The notes under the pieces are model-generated. The model had not been told where the DNA came from, did not search any database, and saw only the letters and a list, made by a program, of their open reading frames with translations. A stretch of 33,911 bases of DNA from Chromatiales bacterium (GTDB lineage: Bacteria > Pseudomonadota > Gammaproteobacteria > Steroidobacterales > GCA-2729495): positions 1 to 33,911 of the forward strand of contig JAEUQA010000007.1 of NCBI GenBank assembly GCA_016789845.1, given 5' to 3'. The position numbers were made by a program, and so were the translations under genes. Positions 8,110-16,004 of this stretch are shown here, piece after piece; within the stretch, counting starts at the first letter, position 1, and every line of letters starts with the position of its first letter.

Positions 8110-9221
8110 GCCAGCGTGGTCCGCACCGCGGTTACCACCTGATCCATCTGCGCGTCGGTCAGCGCGAGCCCGCTCGGCAGGTAGAAGCCCCGCCGCGCCA
8201 GCCGTTCGGCCACGGGATACCGCTCGCCCCCGAACAGGCCCAGGCCTGTGAGGACGGGCTGCTCGTGCAGCGGCCAGAAGAACGGCCGGGTCGCCACCCC
8301 CAGCTCCGCCAGCCGGGACCTGGCGCCGGACGCATCCATGGGCAGCGAGTCGTCCAGCACCAGGCCATAGACCCAGTAGAGGTTCTCGGCGTAATCAGTC
8401 CGTGCGCAGGGCAACTGCACTCCGGCAAGCCCCTGCAGGGCCTCCGAGTACCGCCGGCCCATGCGCTTCTTGCGCCGGGTCGCCTGGTCGAGACGCTCGA
8501 GCTGGGCGACACCGACGGCGGCCTGCAGGTTGCTCATGCGCAGGTTCCAGCCGAGCTCCTCGTGGACGAAACGCTGACCGTCCCGGAAGCACAGGTTGCG
8601 CAGGGCCCGGCAGCGGTCGGCCAGGGCAGCATCGTCGGTGACCAGCATGCCGCCTTCGCCGGTGGTGACGAGCTTGTTGGGATAGAAGCTGAAGGCGCTC
8701 ACGGCGCCAAAGGACCCGCAGGGGCGGTCCCGCCAGGCCAGGCCGTGGGCCTCGGCCGCATCCTCGATGATCTGCAGGCCGTGCCGTTCCGCCAGCGCGA
8801 GCACCGGCGCCATGTCCACGGGCAGGCCGTAGATGTGGACCACCATGATCGCCCGCGTCCGCGGCGTGATCTTCGACTCGATCTGCCGGGCGTCCATGCA
8901 CCAGGTCAGGGGATCGCTGTCGACGAGGACGGGAACGGCACCCGCGCGCACGACGGCGGCCGCGCAGGAGATGATCGTGAAAGCCGGCAGGATGACCTCG
9001 TCCCCTGGCCCGATGCGGAGCGCCGCAACGGCGGCTTCCAGCGCCGCCGAGCCGTTGCAGACGGCGATGCCGAACGCGCGGCCTGCGCTGGCGGCCATGG
9101 CGGCCTCGAAGCGCTGGACGAAGGGCCCTTCCGACGAGATCCAGCCGCTGTCGATGCACTCGGCGAGATAGCGCTTCTCGTTGCCATCCAGCAGTGGCTC
9201 GTTCACCGGCACGGTAATCAT
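8106..9221 (-). CDS. DegT/DnrJ/EryC1/StrS family sugar aminotransferase
   Basis: The 371-residue PLP enzyme opens with VNEPLLDGNEKRYLAECIDSGWISSEGPFV, split here only by position (5-35), which is close to GDP-perosamine synthases. Then come CNGSAALEAAV (55-65), DEVILPAFTII (74-84), EDAAEAHG (153-160) and SFYPNKLVTTGEGGM with the PLP lysine Lys183. The C-terminal RNLCF and LRMSNLQAAVGVAQLERLD regions are also present. It should transfer an amino group to a 4-keto-6-deoxy nucleotide sugar. Perosamine is the best guess, but no GDP-mannose dehydratase is in the window to support it. It overlaps the methyltransferase by 4 bp and lies 22 nt downstream of the cupin gene. Confidence 0.85.
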   Translation of the reverse strand: MITVPVNEPLLDGNEKRYLAECIDSGWISSEGPFVQRFEAAMAASAGRAFGIAVCNGSAALEAAVAALRIGPGDEVILPAFTIISCAAAVVRAGAVPVLVDSDPLTWCMDARQIESKITPRTRAIMVVHIYGLPVDMAPVLALAERHGLQIIEDAAEAHGLAWRDRPCGSFGAVSAFSFYPNKLVTTGEGGMLVTDDAALADRCRALRNLCFRDGQRFVHEELGWNLRMSNLQAAVGVAQLERLDQATRRKKRMGRRYSEALQGLAGVQLPCARTDYAENLYWVYGLVLDDSLPMDASGARSRLAELGVATRPFFWPLHEQPVLTGLGLFGGERYPVAERLARRGFYLPSGLALTDAQMDQVVTAVRTTLA

Positions 9222-9243
9222 GGGTCGGCGTTAACTGCCCTGC

Positions 9244-9696
9244 TCAACGACCGTCCGCGGGCGTCTGGTGCACGAGGCGGATGCTCCCGTCGGCTACCCC
9301 GGCAAACCGGGTCTTCTGGCCCTCGCCGGTATAGGGGCCCTGCTTGACCTCGATCATCTCCAGGTCATCGAGCGCCTGGAATCCGTGCCCCCCGGCAGCC
9401 AGCAGGATCACGTCGCCCTTGTTCAATATGCGACTGTGCAGGTAGGCGCGGTCACGGTCGTAGAAGTCCACCCGCAGGCTGCCCTGCTTGATGATCAGGA
9501 CCTCCTGCGTGTAGGTGATGCTGTGCTGGACCAGGTTGTGCACGTGGGGCTCGATCACCTTGCCCCGGGGATGACGCATGTGCGCCAGCTGCTGGGAGAG
9601 GTCGTCCGGCGTGAGGAAAGTGACGCCACCGCCCACGAAGCCATCCCGCAGGATGATGGCCAGCAGTTCATTGTCGTGGGTGATCTTCTCGAGCAT
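9244..9696 (-). CDS. cupin-domain protein of the polysaccharide locus
   Basis: This is a 150-residue single-domain cupin. EPHVHN gives His51 and His53, QEVLIIKQG gives Glu65 and GGHGF gives His104: the classic HxH, E, H metal site. The ending EVKQGPYTGEGQKTRF is typical of small cupins found beside sugar aminotransferase genes in LPS and capsule clusters. A role in nucleotide-sugar isomerisation or in binding a sugar intermediate is plausible but not shown. It is the first gene of the minus-strand arm and is divergent from the flippase; the 144-nt gap between them should hold both promoters. Confidence 0.75.
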   Translation of the reverse strand: MLEKITHDNELLAIILRDGFVGGGVTFLTPDDLSQQLAHMRHPRGKVIEPHVHNLVQHSITYTQEVLIIKQGSLRVDFYDRDRAYLHSRILNKGDVILLAAGGHGFQALDDLEMIEVKQGPYTGEGQKTRFAGVADGSIRLVHQTPADGR

Positions 9697-9824
9697 GGCG
9701 TCCCCGGAGCAGTGTCGGCAATTCTACATAGTGCCCGCAAACAGCGCGGCGTTCCCCGCAGCCACCAACTAGCGCCGGATTCCCCAAATCAGGAACGTTC
9801 GTGGCATGGTAACAACTGTTCACC

Positions 9825-9830
9825 GGAGGT
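9825..9830 (+). promoter_or_regulatory. ribosome binding site that sets the flippase start
   Basis: GGAGGT is a near-ideal Shine-Dalgarno sequence 10 nt before the GTG at 9841. The first in-frame ATG, at 9859, would be 28 nt away, so the GTG is the better start. Confidence 0.6.
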
Positions 9831-9840
9831 ATCGCCTGGC

Positions 9841-11157
9841 GTGTGGTCCGGCAGACGAATGCAGCGGTTGCAAGCCTGGGTGACCGGCCGGCCCCTCCTT
9901 CGCCAGGTGCTCGGCAACGCTGGCTGGCTCGCAACGGACCGGATCCTGCGCCTTGGCCTCGGGGTACTGATTTCCGCCTGGACCGCCCGGCACTTCGGGC
10001 CCTCGCTGTTCGGCGTGCTCAACTTTTCCCTGGCGATCGTGGTGATCTTCGGCTCGGTTGCCGCGCTTGGCCTGGAAACGGTGGTCGTCCGCGATCTCGT
10101 TCGCATGCCGGGCCGCCGTGCGGAGATCCTGGCCAGCGCGCTGGCCCTGCGCGTCCTGGGTGGCATCGTCGCGATCGTCGCCTGCATGGCCACGATCGGC
10201 CTGCTTCGCCCGGACGAAGGCGCCACTGCGCAGGTCGTCGGCGTGCTCGCACTAGGCCTGCTGCCCCAGGTCATGGACGTGGTCGACCATCGCTACCAGG
10301 CCGCGATGAAATCGAGGCCGGTGATCCTCCTCCGCAGCGGCACGTTCCTGGTGTTTGCGGTCGTACGCTGCCTCGTCCTGCTGAACCAGGGCACGCTGCT
10401 GGACCTGGCACTGGCATCGACGGCGGAGGTTCTCTGCGCCGCCATCCTGCTGGGTTACCTGGCTTACCGGGATGGCAATGTCCTGCGCCCGACGGCGGCA
10501 ACGGCTTCGGAGTGTGCGCGGCTGCTGCGGCAGAGCTGGCCGCTGGCGGTGTCGGCTGTATCCGTGGCGATCTACATGCGCATCGACCAGCTCATGCTCG
10601 GTGAACTCGCCGACGACCGGGCGGTAGGGGTCTTCTCGGCCGCCGTCCGGATCTCGGAGGCCTGGTTCCTGGTGCCGATGTCGCTGATGGCATCGGTTGC
10701 GCCCGTGCTGGCGGCGAACTATGTCAGGTCCGCAAGCGGCTACCGGGACCTGCTGGCGAGGTTCGGCCGGTCGATCGTCTGGCTGGCAGTGGGCGTCGCC
10801 CTTCTGCTGTCGCTGCTCGCTCCCCGGCTGATTCAGCTGATCTACGGCTCCGAGTACGGCGAATCGGCGCAAGTGCTGGTGATCCACGCCTGGGCAGGGG
10901 TCTTCTTCTGTCTGGGTATACTTGCCAGTGACTGGCTGCTCAATGCGGGGCTGGCGCGCTATTCCATGTATCAGGCCATGATCGGGGCCGGTGTGAACGT
11001 ACTGCTCAACTGGTGGCTCATTCCGGCTTACGGCGCCGTCGGAGCGGCCATCGCGACCCTCGCGGGATACATCGTATCGACATTCCTGCTGCATTCCGTG
11101 GCCAGGGCCACGCGACCGATCTTCTTCCTGCAGCTGCGGATGCTCCGATGGTCCTGA
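9841..11157 (+). CDS. Wzx-like polysaccharide flippase
   Basis: The 438-residue polytopic membrane protein has about 12-14 hydrophobic segments, starting at LGNAGWLATDRILRLGLGVLI. It keeps the opening seen in this family (a helix, then SAWTARHFGPSLFGVLNFSLAI) and a mid-protein segment, MRIDQLMLGELADDRAVGVFSAAVRISEAWF, typical of MATE/MOP flippases that move lipid-linked repeat units across the inner membrane. The GTG start is set by GGAGGT at 9825-9830. It is the first gene of the plus-strand arm of the locus, followed by two glycosyltransferases. Confidence 0.85.
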   Translation: MWSGRRMQRLQAWVTGRPLLRQVLGNAGWLATDRILRLGLGVLISAWTARHFGPSLFGVLNFSLAIVVIFGSVAALGLETVVVRDLVRMPGRRAEILASALALRVLGGIVAIVACMATIGLLRPDEGATAQVVGVLALGLLPQVMDVVDHRYQAAMKSRPVILLRSGTFLVFAVVRCLVLLNQGTLLDLALASTAEVLCAAILLGYLAYRDGNVLRPTAATASECARLLRQSWPLAVSAVSVAIYMRIDQLMLGELADDRAVGVFSAAVRISEAWFLVPMSLMASVAPVLAANYVRSASGYRDLLARFGRSIVWLAVGVALLLSLLAPRLIQLIYGSEYGESAQVLVIHAWAGVFFCLGILASDWLLNAGLARYSMYQAMIGAGVNVLLNWWLIPAYGAVGAAIATLAGYIVSTFLLHSVARATRPIFFLQLRMLRWS

Positions 11158-11215
11158 TTTTCCCGCCACGCGACCATGCAGCCGGTCCTCACGTACCAGG
11201 TTCTGCAGGCTGACG

Positions 11216-12421
11216 ATGCGCGTCGCCGTCGTGACCGATCGAATTCCGGGGACCCTGGGTGGCGCCGCCACCATCCAGGAGGACGTGCTTGCGGCGCTGC
11301 TCGAGCTGGCGCCGGGCAGCGGGCACCAGTTCCGCATTGCGGGCCCCGTGCAGGGCCCCGGGCAGTCGACGCGGGAACTCCCGGCCAACGTCTCGGTCAT
11401 CGATACCAGCGAGCTGATGCGCTCGAGGCTGTCACGTGCGCTGGGAGCAATGGCTCCGGGCCTCGCATTCGCCAAGCGCGCCCTTGGGTGGCGAACGGCG
11501 CTTGACCGGCGCCTGGCCGGTTGGGGCGCGGACATCGCCTGGTTCCTGACGCCAATGTACCTGGCAACGGATTTGCCGTATTTCTACACGGTGTGGGACC
11601 TGCAGCATCGACGCCAGCCATGGTTTCCCGAGGTCAGCAGCCGGGGACGCTGGAACCTGCGGGAGGCCATGTACCGGGAGGCCGTCCAGCGCGCAGCCCT
11701 CCTGATCGTCCCGAATGCCACCGCCCAGCAGGAGATCCAGTCCTTCTACGGCGTCCTCCCCGAACGCTGCCTCCGGCTGGCGCAGCCAACGCCGTCGTTC
11801 GCGCTGGATGGCGCAGAACCAGCACCGGCATCGGCAAGCGTCGCGAGCCATCTGGGCAGGGAGTTCGTCGTGTACCCGGCCCAGTTCTGGCCGCACAAGA
11901 ACCACGTCACGCTGCTTCAGGCCCTCCGCATCATCAGGGACCGGTCCGGCAGGGAGATCCATGCCCTGTTTCCGGGATCGGATGCCGGTAATCTCGCCCA
12001 TGTGCGCAGCAGGACGACGCAGCTGGACCTGGACCAGCAGGTACATTTCCCGGGTTTCGTCTCGCGGACTGACCTCGTCCACCTGTACCGGAATGCACTG
12101 GCACTGGCGTTCCCGAGCCACTTCGGACCGGAGAACCTGCCGCCACTGGAGGCAATGGCACTGGGGTGCCCGGTCATCGCCGCGGACGTCCCGGGCATCC
12201 GGGAGCAACTGGGCGACGCCGCGCTGCTCGCGGATCCGGTCGACCCCGAAGCCTGGGCACTGGCGATCATGAAGCTCGTGGAAGAACCACAGACCCGGAC
12301 GCAGCTGCTGGCGGCCGGCCATGCCCGGGCACTGTCGCTGACCCCGGCGGGCTACGTACGCTGCGTACTTGCGGAGATCGAGCGCTTCTCCCGCATTCGC
12401 GACTGCTGGCCGGCAACCTAG
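11216..12421 (+). CDS. family 4 (GT-B) glycosyltransferase
   Basis: The 401-residue enzyme has the GT-B layout. The N-terminal domain opens MRVAVVTDRIPGTLGG. The C-terminal nucleotide-binding domain carries YPAQFWPHKNH (220-230, with Lys228), FPGFVSRTDLVHLYRNALALAFPS and the GPExxxxxE signature GPENLPPLEAMALGCPVIAA (Glu306 and Glu312). It should add a sugar to the growing lipid-linked repeat unit in the cytoplasm; donor and linkage are unknown. It follows the flippase by 58 nt and precedes the GT2 gene by 27 nt in the same direction. Confidence 0.85.
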   Translation: MRVAVVTDRIPGTLGGAATIQEDVLAALLELAPGSGHQFRIAGPVQGPGQSTRELPANVSVIDTSELMRSRLSRALGAMAPGLAFAKRALGWRTALDRRLAGWGADIAWFLTPMYLATDLPYFYTVWDLQHRRQPWFPEVSSRGRWNLREAMYREAVQRAALLIVPNATAQQEIQSFYGVLPERCLRLAQPTPSFALDGAEPAPASASVASHLGREFVVYPAQFWPHKNHVTLLQALRIIRDRSGREIHALFPGSDAGNLAHVRSRTTQLDLDQQVHFPGFVSRTDLVHLYRNALALAFPSHFGPENLPPLEAMALGCPVIAADVPGIREQLGDAALLADPVDPEAWALAIMKLVEEPQTRTQLLAAGHARALSLTPAGYVRCVLAEIERFSRIRDCWPAT

Positions 12422-12448
12422 CCTTTTGCGCCGGTCAGGTCCCAGCCC

Positions 12449-13222
12449 ATGACGAAAGTATCCCTGATCACGGTCGCCCACAACAGCGCGGCAACCATTC
12501 GCGGCACCATTGAGTCGGTACTGGCCCAGGACTACCCCGACATCGAGCACATCGTCATCGATGGCGCATCCACCGACGGCACCGCGGAGATCGTGCGCTC
12601 TTACGGGAACCGCGTAGCCAGGTTCGTATCAGAACCGGACCAGGGCATCTACGAGGCGATGAACAAGGGGCTCAGGCTGGCCGGCGGGGACATCATCGGC
12701 ATCCTGAACTCCGATGACCTTTACACCACGCGCCACATCATCAGCGAGGTGGTTGATGAGTTCAGGCGCAAGCCCGTTGAGCTCGTCTTTGGCGACATCG
12801 TGTTCGTCAATCCCGACAACCTGGACAAGGTCATCCGCTACTACAGTTCGGCGAGCTGTGGCCCCGGGAATTTCGCCTGGGGCTGGATGCCCGCGCACCC
12901 GAGCTGCTTCCTCCGGCGGGAGGTCTACGAGAAGTACGGCTATTTCAAGCCCGACTACAGGATTGCGGCGGATTTCGAGATCCTCGCGCGCTTCATGGTC
13001 CGGCACGGCATCTCGTACAGCTACATTCCCAGGGTACTGGTCAAGATGCGGACGGGCGGCGTCAGCAGCGCCAGCCTGCGGACCAAATGGATCCTGAACC
13101 GGGAGCTTGCCCGGGCCTGCCGGGAGAACGGGATCGCCACGAACATGCCCAAGCTGCTGTTGCGCTACTTCAGGAAGGTATTCCAGTTGCTCGCCCAGCC
13201 GGGCGGGCCATCGGCCATCTAG
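12449..13222 (+). CDS. family 2 (GT-A) glycosyltransferase
   Basis: The 257-residue protein begins MTKVSLITVAHNSAATI and has IVIDGASTDGT (35-45), ISEPDQGIYEAMNKG-like sequence near 60-75, the metal-binding ILNSDD (85-90), HPSCFLRREVYEKYGYF and DYRIAADFEI, with the late Asp acting as general base in this family. It resembles the small WcaA/WfgS-like transferases of O-antigen clusters. It probably adds one sugar of the repeat unit. It runs into the convergent polymerase gene: both stop codons sit in the four bases CTAG at 13219-13222. Confidence 0.87.
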   Translation: MTKVSLITVAHNSAATIRGTIESVLAQDYPDIEHIVIDGASTDGTAEIVRSYGNRVARFVSEPDQGIYEAMNKGLRLAGGDIIGILNSDDLYTTRHIISEVVDEFRRKPVELVFGDIVFVNPDNLDKVIRYYSSASCGPGNFAWGWMPAHPSCFLRREVYEKYGYFKPDYRIAADFEILARFMVRHGISYSYIPRVLVKMRTGGVSSASLRTKWILNRELARACRENGIATNMPKLLLRYFRKVFQLLAQPGGPSAI

Positions 13223-14611
13223 CGCGAGTGCAGGTCCTGGTAGAGGAAATAGTGGGGATCGCGCTCCCTGGCTTCCGCGAGCGTCCTCGCGGCGAGATCA
13301 CCTGGAACCTGCTCCGCCGGAATCGTCTTCAGCAGGTCCATGGGGACCCGCCAGAGGTTGTGGTCCAGGGGGAAGAGCCGGATTGCCCGGGCGCCTTCCG
13401 CGAAGTACCACTCAGGAAGGTGCGGTTCCCTGGCGAGCCGTGCTGGCATCACGATCGCGTGCGCCCACAGGCTCAGGCTCGCGTAGGCAATGCCCAAGCA
13501 CAAGCCCACCAAGGAACACAGTCGCAGGCATGTGCAGGGGAAAGCCAAGGCAGGACACCACCAACAGGGCCAGGACAGCAAGCCGGGGCTTCAGGCCACT
13601 CCCTCGAACCAGAGCCAGACCGAAGATCCCGGCCAAGAGTAATGCCCCCGGCAGCCCCAGTTCAAACGCAAAGTTGAGAAATTCGTTCTCGGCAAACTCC
13701 GGCCTGCCGATGTAGTCGACCGGGTAGGACTGGACGTACCCGGGCATCGCCACGAAATAGCTGCCGATGCCGTGACCGAATGCGGTCAGTGCATTGATGG
13801 TGTCCGTCCACAGCGGCCAACGCAGCGCCGAAGCCCGGGAAAGGCCGCCACCGAGCTGGTCCTCGGCGCTCAACAGGATGCTGGTGGTCTTGGCAAAGCC
13901 CAGGTAGAGGCCGACCCCGATACCGAGGATCCCGGCCAGGACGCCGGCTCCGGGCCAACGGGTCTTCCCGTCGCGGATGGTGCGGACATAGAGGATGGCC
14001 CCCGCCAGTGCGACTGCCAGCATCGCCGCACGGGACCCGGACAGGATCACCCCGAGCAGCAGCCCGAGCTGGGTCAGGCCGCCAACCGGCGCCAGGACGA
14101 AGCCCAACGCGCCAATTTCCCCGTAGAGCTGGCTGCTCATGAACAGGCCGCTGGGATACTCCCTTGCCTGCTCGATGCCCCAGGTGGGCAGGTTTGCGGC
14201 CTGGAGGACCGCGACCAGCACGGAAGGCAACAGGGCCACGGCGAACACCCGATAGGTCATGTCCAGCGTGCGGGAGCTGGCCAGTGAGCCCGTCAGGATG
14301 CAGCCGCACAGGAGTGCCAGCTGCCACCAGCCATTCACGGCCTCCGTCCAGGAGACAGCCCATAGCGTGGACAGCAGGGCATAGGCCAGCAGAAGGACCG
14401 TCATCCAGTGCCCGGGCGTCAGGCGGACCCGTCCGCCATCGACGGGGATGAGCAGGAGCAACAGTGGCACCAGCACCGACATGAGAGCCCAGCGGAGCGT
14501 GGTGGCGGGCGCGATGGCACCGGGAAAGTACGCCACCGCAACCAGGCCTGCGGTTACCGGCAGCAGGACGGCCACTGCGGATGCGGAGCCACGCGGGAGA
14601 ATCTTCTGCAT
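13219..14611 (-). pseudogene. Wzy/O-antigen-ligase-like membrane protein with a one-base frameshift
   Basis: From the ATG at 14611 the frame gives about 10 hydrophobic segments, a large central loop, GSRAAMLAVALAGAI and a second large loop near GHGIGSYF, the plan of Wzy polymerases and O-antigen ligases. The frame then leaves the family at VFLGGLVLG, reads HCLREPEPV and stops at 13412. The +1 frame continues directly with IAYASLSLWAHAIVMPARLAREPHLPEW and runs to a stop at 13219. The shift is bracketed near 13488-13512, where the minus strand reads GGGCTTGTGCTTGGGC. The total, 1393 nt, is 463 codons plus stop plus one extra base. It is either a real inactivation or slippage site, or a sequencing error. 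No ribosome site precedes the ATG. Confidence 0.8.
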
Positions 14612-14677
14612 GACGGTCGATTGTAGGGCAGTCGGGGTGGTGGCGGTCCTGTGCTAACTTCTGCCCGCAGGCCCGCC

Positions 14678-15919
14678 ATGTCAAAACTGTCCCGCCGCAA
14701 ACTCCTGGCTGCCTCACTGGCGCTCACCGCGGCCGGGTCCGTTCGCGGCACGCCGTCGCCCGGGCCGAAGCGCTGGGACACCATCGTGGTCGGCGCCGGC
14801 GTGTTCGGTGCCTGGACGGCCTGGGATCTCCGTCGCCGGGGCCAGCGCGTGCTGCTGGTGGATGCCGTCGGTCCGGCCCACGCCCGGGCCTCTTCCGGGG
14901 GCGAGTCGCGCATGACCCGGAGCCTCTACGGCGCGGATCTCGTCTACACGAGGATGGCCCAGGAGTCGCTCGTCGACTGGCAGTGGCTCTCGGGGCGGGC
15001 CGGCCTGCCCGTCCTGCACCCGACCGGGGTACTGATGTTCTTCCAACGGCAGGAGCCGTTCGCCACCCGGAGCATCGAGGCGCACCGTGATCTCGGCCTG
15101 GCGCTCGAGGTCCTCGACAGGCCGGCGTTGCAGCGGCGCTTTCCGCAGGTCCTGTGGGACGACATCGAGTTCGGCCTGCTGGAACCCCGCTTCGGCGCCC
15201 TGATGGCGCGCCGGGCAGTCCAGACCCTGGTGGCGGAATTCGTGGCGGCGGGCGGCGAGTACCGCACGGCTGCCGTCACCGCGCCCCCGGGCAAGGGACG
15301 GATCGAGGCGTTGCGCACGCGGGCCGGCGACCTCCTGCCCGCGGAGACGTTCGTCTTCGCCTGCGGGCCCTGGCTCCCGGCGCTCCTGCCGGAGATTCTC
15401 GGCACGAGGATCTTTCCCACCCGTCAGGAGGTCTACTTCTTCGCGACACCGCCGGGGAGCGACCGGTTCGGGGCACAGAACCTGCCGGGCTGGGCGGATT
15501 TCAACGGCGGCGACATCTACTACGGCTTCCCGGACCTGGAGAGCCGCGGCTTCAAGATCGCCCATGACCGCCACGGCCCGCGCTTCGATCCCGACACGGG
15601 GGACAGGCAGGTGACAGCGACCGGACTCGCCAGCATCCGTGCCTACCTGGACCGCCGCTTTCCGGCGCTCGCCGGTCAACCCCTGGTGGAGACGCGGGTG
15701 TGCCAGTACGAGAACAGCTCCAACGGGGACCTGCTGATCGACCGGCTTCCCGGTAGCAATAACGCAATCGTGGTCGGGGCCGGCTCCGGCCACGGCTTCA
15801 AGCACGGCCCGGCAGTGGGCCGCTACGCCGCTGACCTGGTGCGGGGCGAACTGCGGGGCGTCGAGCCGCGCTTTTCCCTGGCATCGAAAGGCAGCGTCCA
15901 GGACCGCCAGGTCCACTGA
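14678..15919 (+). CDS. Tat-exported FAD-dependent amine oxidase of the sarcosine oxidase (MSOX/MTOX) type
   Basis: The 413-residue protein opens with a twin-arginine signal (SRRKLLAASLALTAAG, from 5). The FAD site is VVGAGVFGAWTAWDL (38-52), then LLVDAVGPAHARASSGGESRM, equivalent to the SSHGDTR region of monomeric sarcosine oxidase. CQYENS with Cys342 matches the cysteine that binds FAD covalently in that family. GAGSGHGFKHGPAVGRYAADL closes the FAD domain. It probably oxidises a secondary amine or N-methyl amino acid in the periplasm, making an aldehyde and hydrogen peroxide. The start at 14678 is the first one that begins with the Tat signal. It converges on the TonB receptor gene across a strong terminator. 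Confidence 0.82.
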   Translation: MSKLSRRKLLAASLALTAAGSVRGTPSPGPKRWDTIVVGAGVFGAWTAWDLRRRGQRVLLVDAVGPAHARASSGGESRMTRSLYGADLVYTRMAQESLVDWQWLSGRAGLPVLHPTGVLMFFQRQEPFATRSIEAHRDLGLALEVLDRPALQRRFPQVLWDDIEFGLLEPRFGALMARRAVQTLVAEFVAAGGEYRTAAVTAPPGKGRIEALRTRAGDLLPAETFVFACGPWLPALLPEILGTRIFPTRQEVYFFATPPGSDRFGAQNLPGWADFNGGDIYYGFPDLESRGFKIAHDRHGPRFDPDTGDRQVTATGLASIRAYLDRRFPALAGQPLVETRVCQYENSSNGDLLIDRLPGSNNAIVVGAGSGHGFKHGPAVGRYAADLVRGELRGVEPRFSLASKGSVQDRQVH

Positions 15920-15955
15920 TCCGGCAGCGGGCCACGGGCAGCCGCCGCGAGTAGA

Positions 15956-15979
15956 GAGCCCCCGCCGAAGCGGGGGCTC
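15956..15979. terminator. bidirectional terminator hairpin
   Basis: GAGCCCCCGC and GCGGGGGCTC are exact inverted copies (10 bp) around the tetraloop CGAA. It sits between the convergent flavoprotein and receptor genes. Neither side has a long T-run, so termination may be only partly intrinsic. Confidence 0.75.
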
Positions 15980-16004
15980 CCGGCCCTTGAGTCAGTAGTG
16001 ACGC

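Noticed and set aside
9697..9840. Possible JUMPstart/ops antitermination site before the flippase
   Set aside because: The region has GGCATGGTAAC but not the GGCGGTAGCGTG core, so the similarity is too weak.
13662..14717. 351-codon frame overlapping the polymerase-like gene in the same direction
   Set aside because: Arg/Gly/Pro-rich shadow with no membrane segments; the other frame gives a clean polytopic protein.
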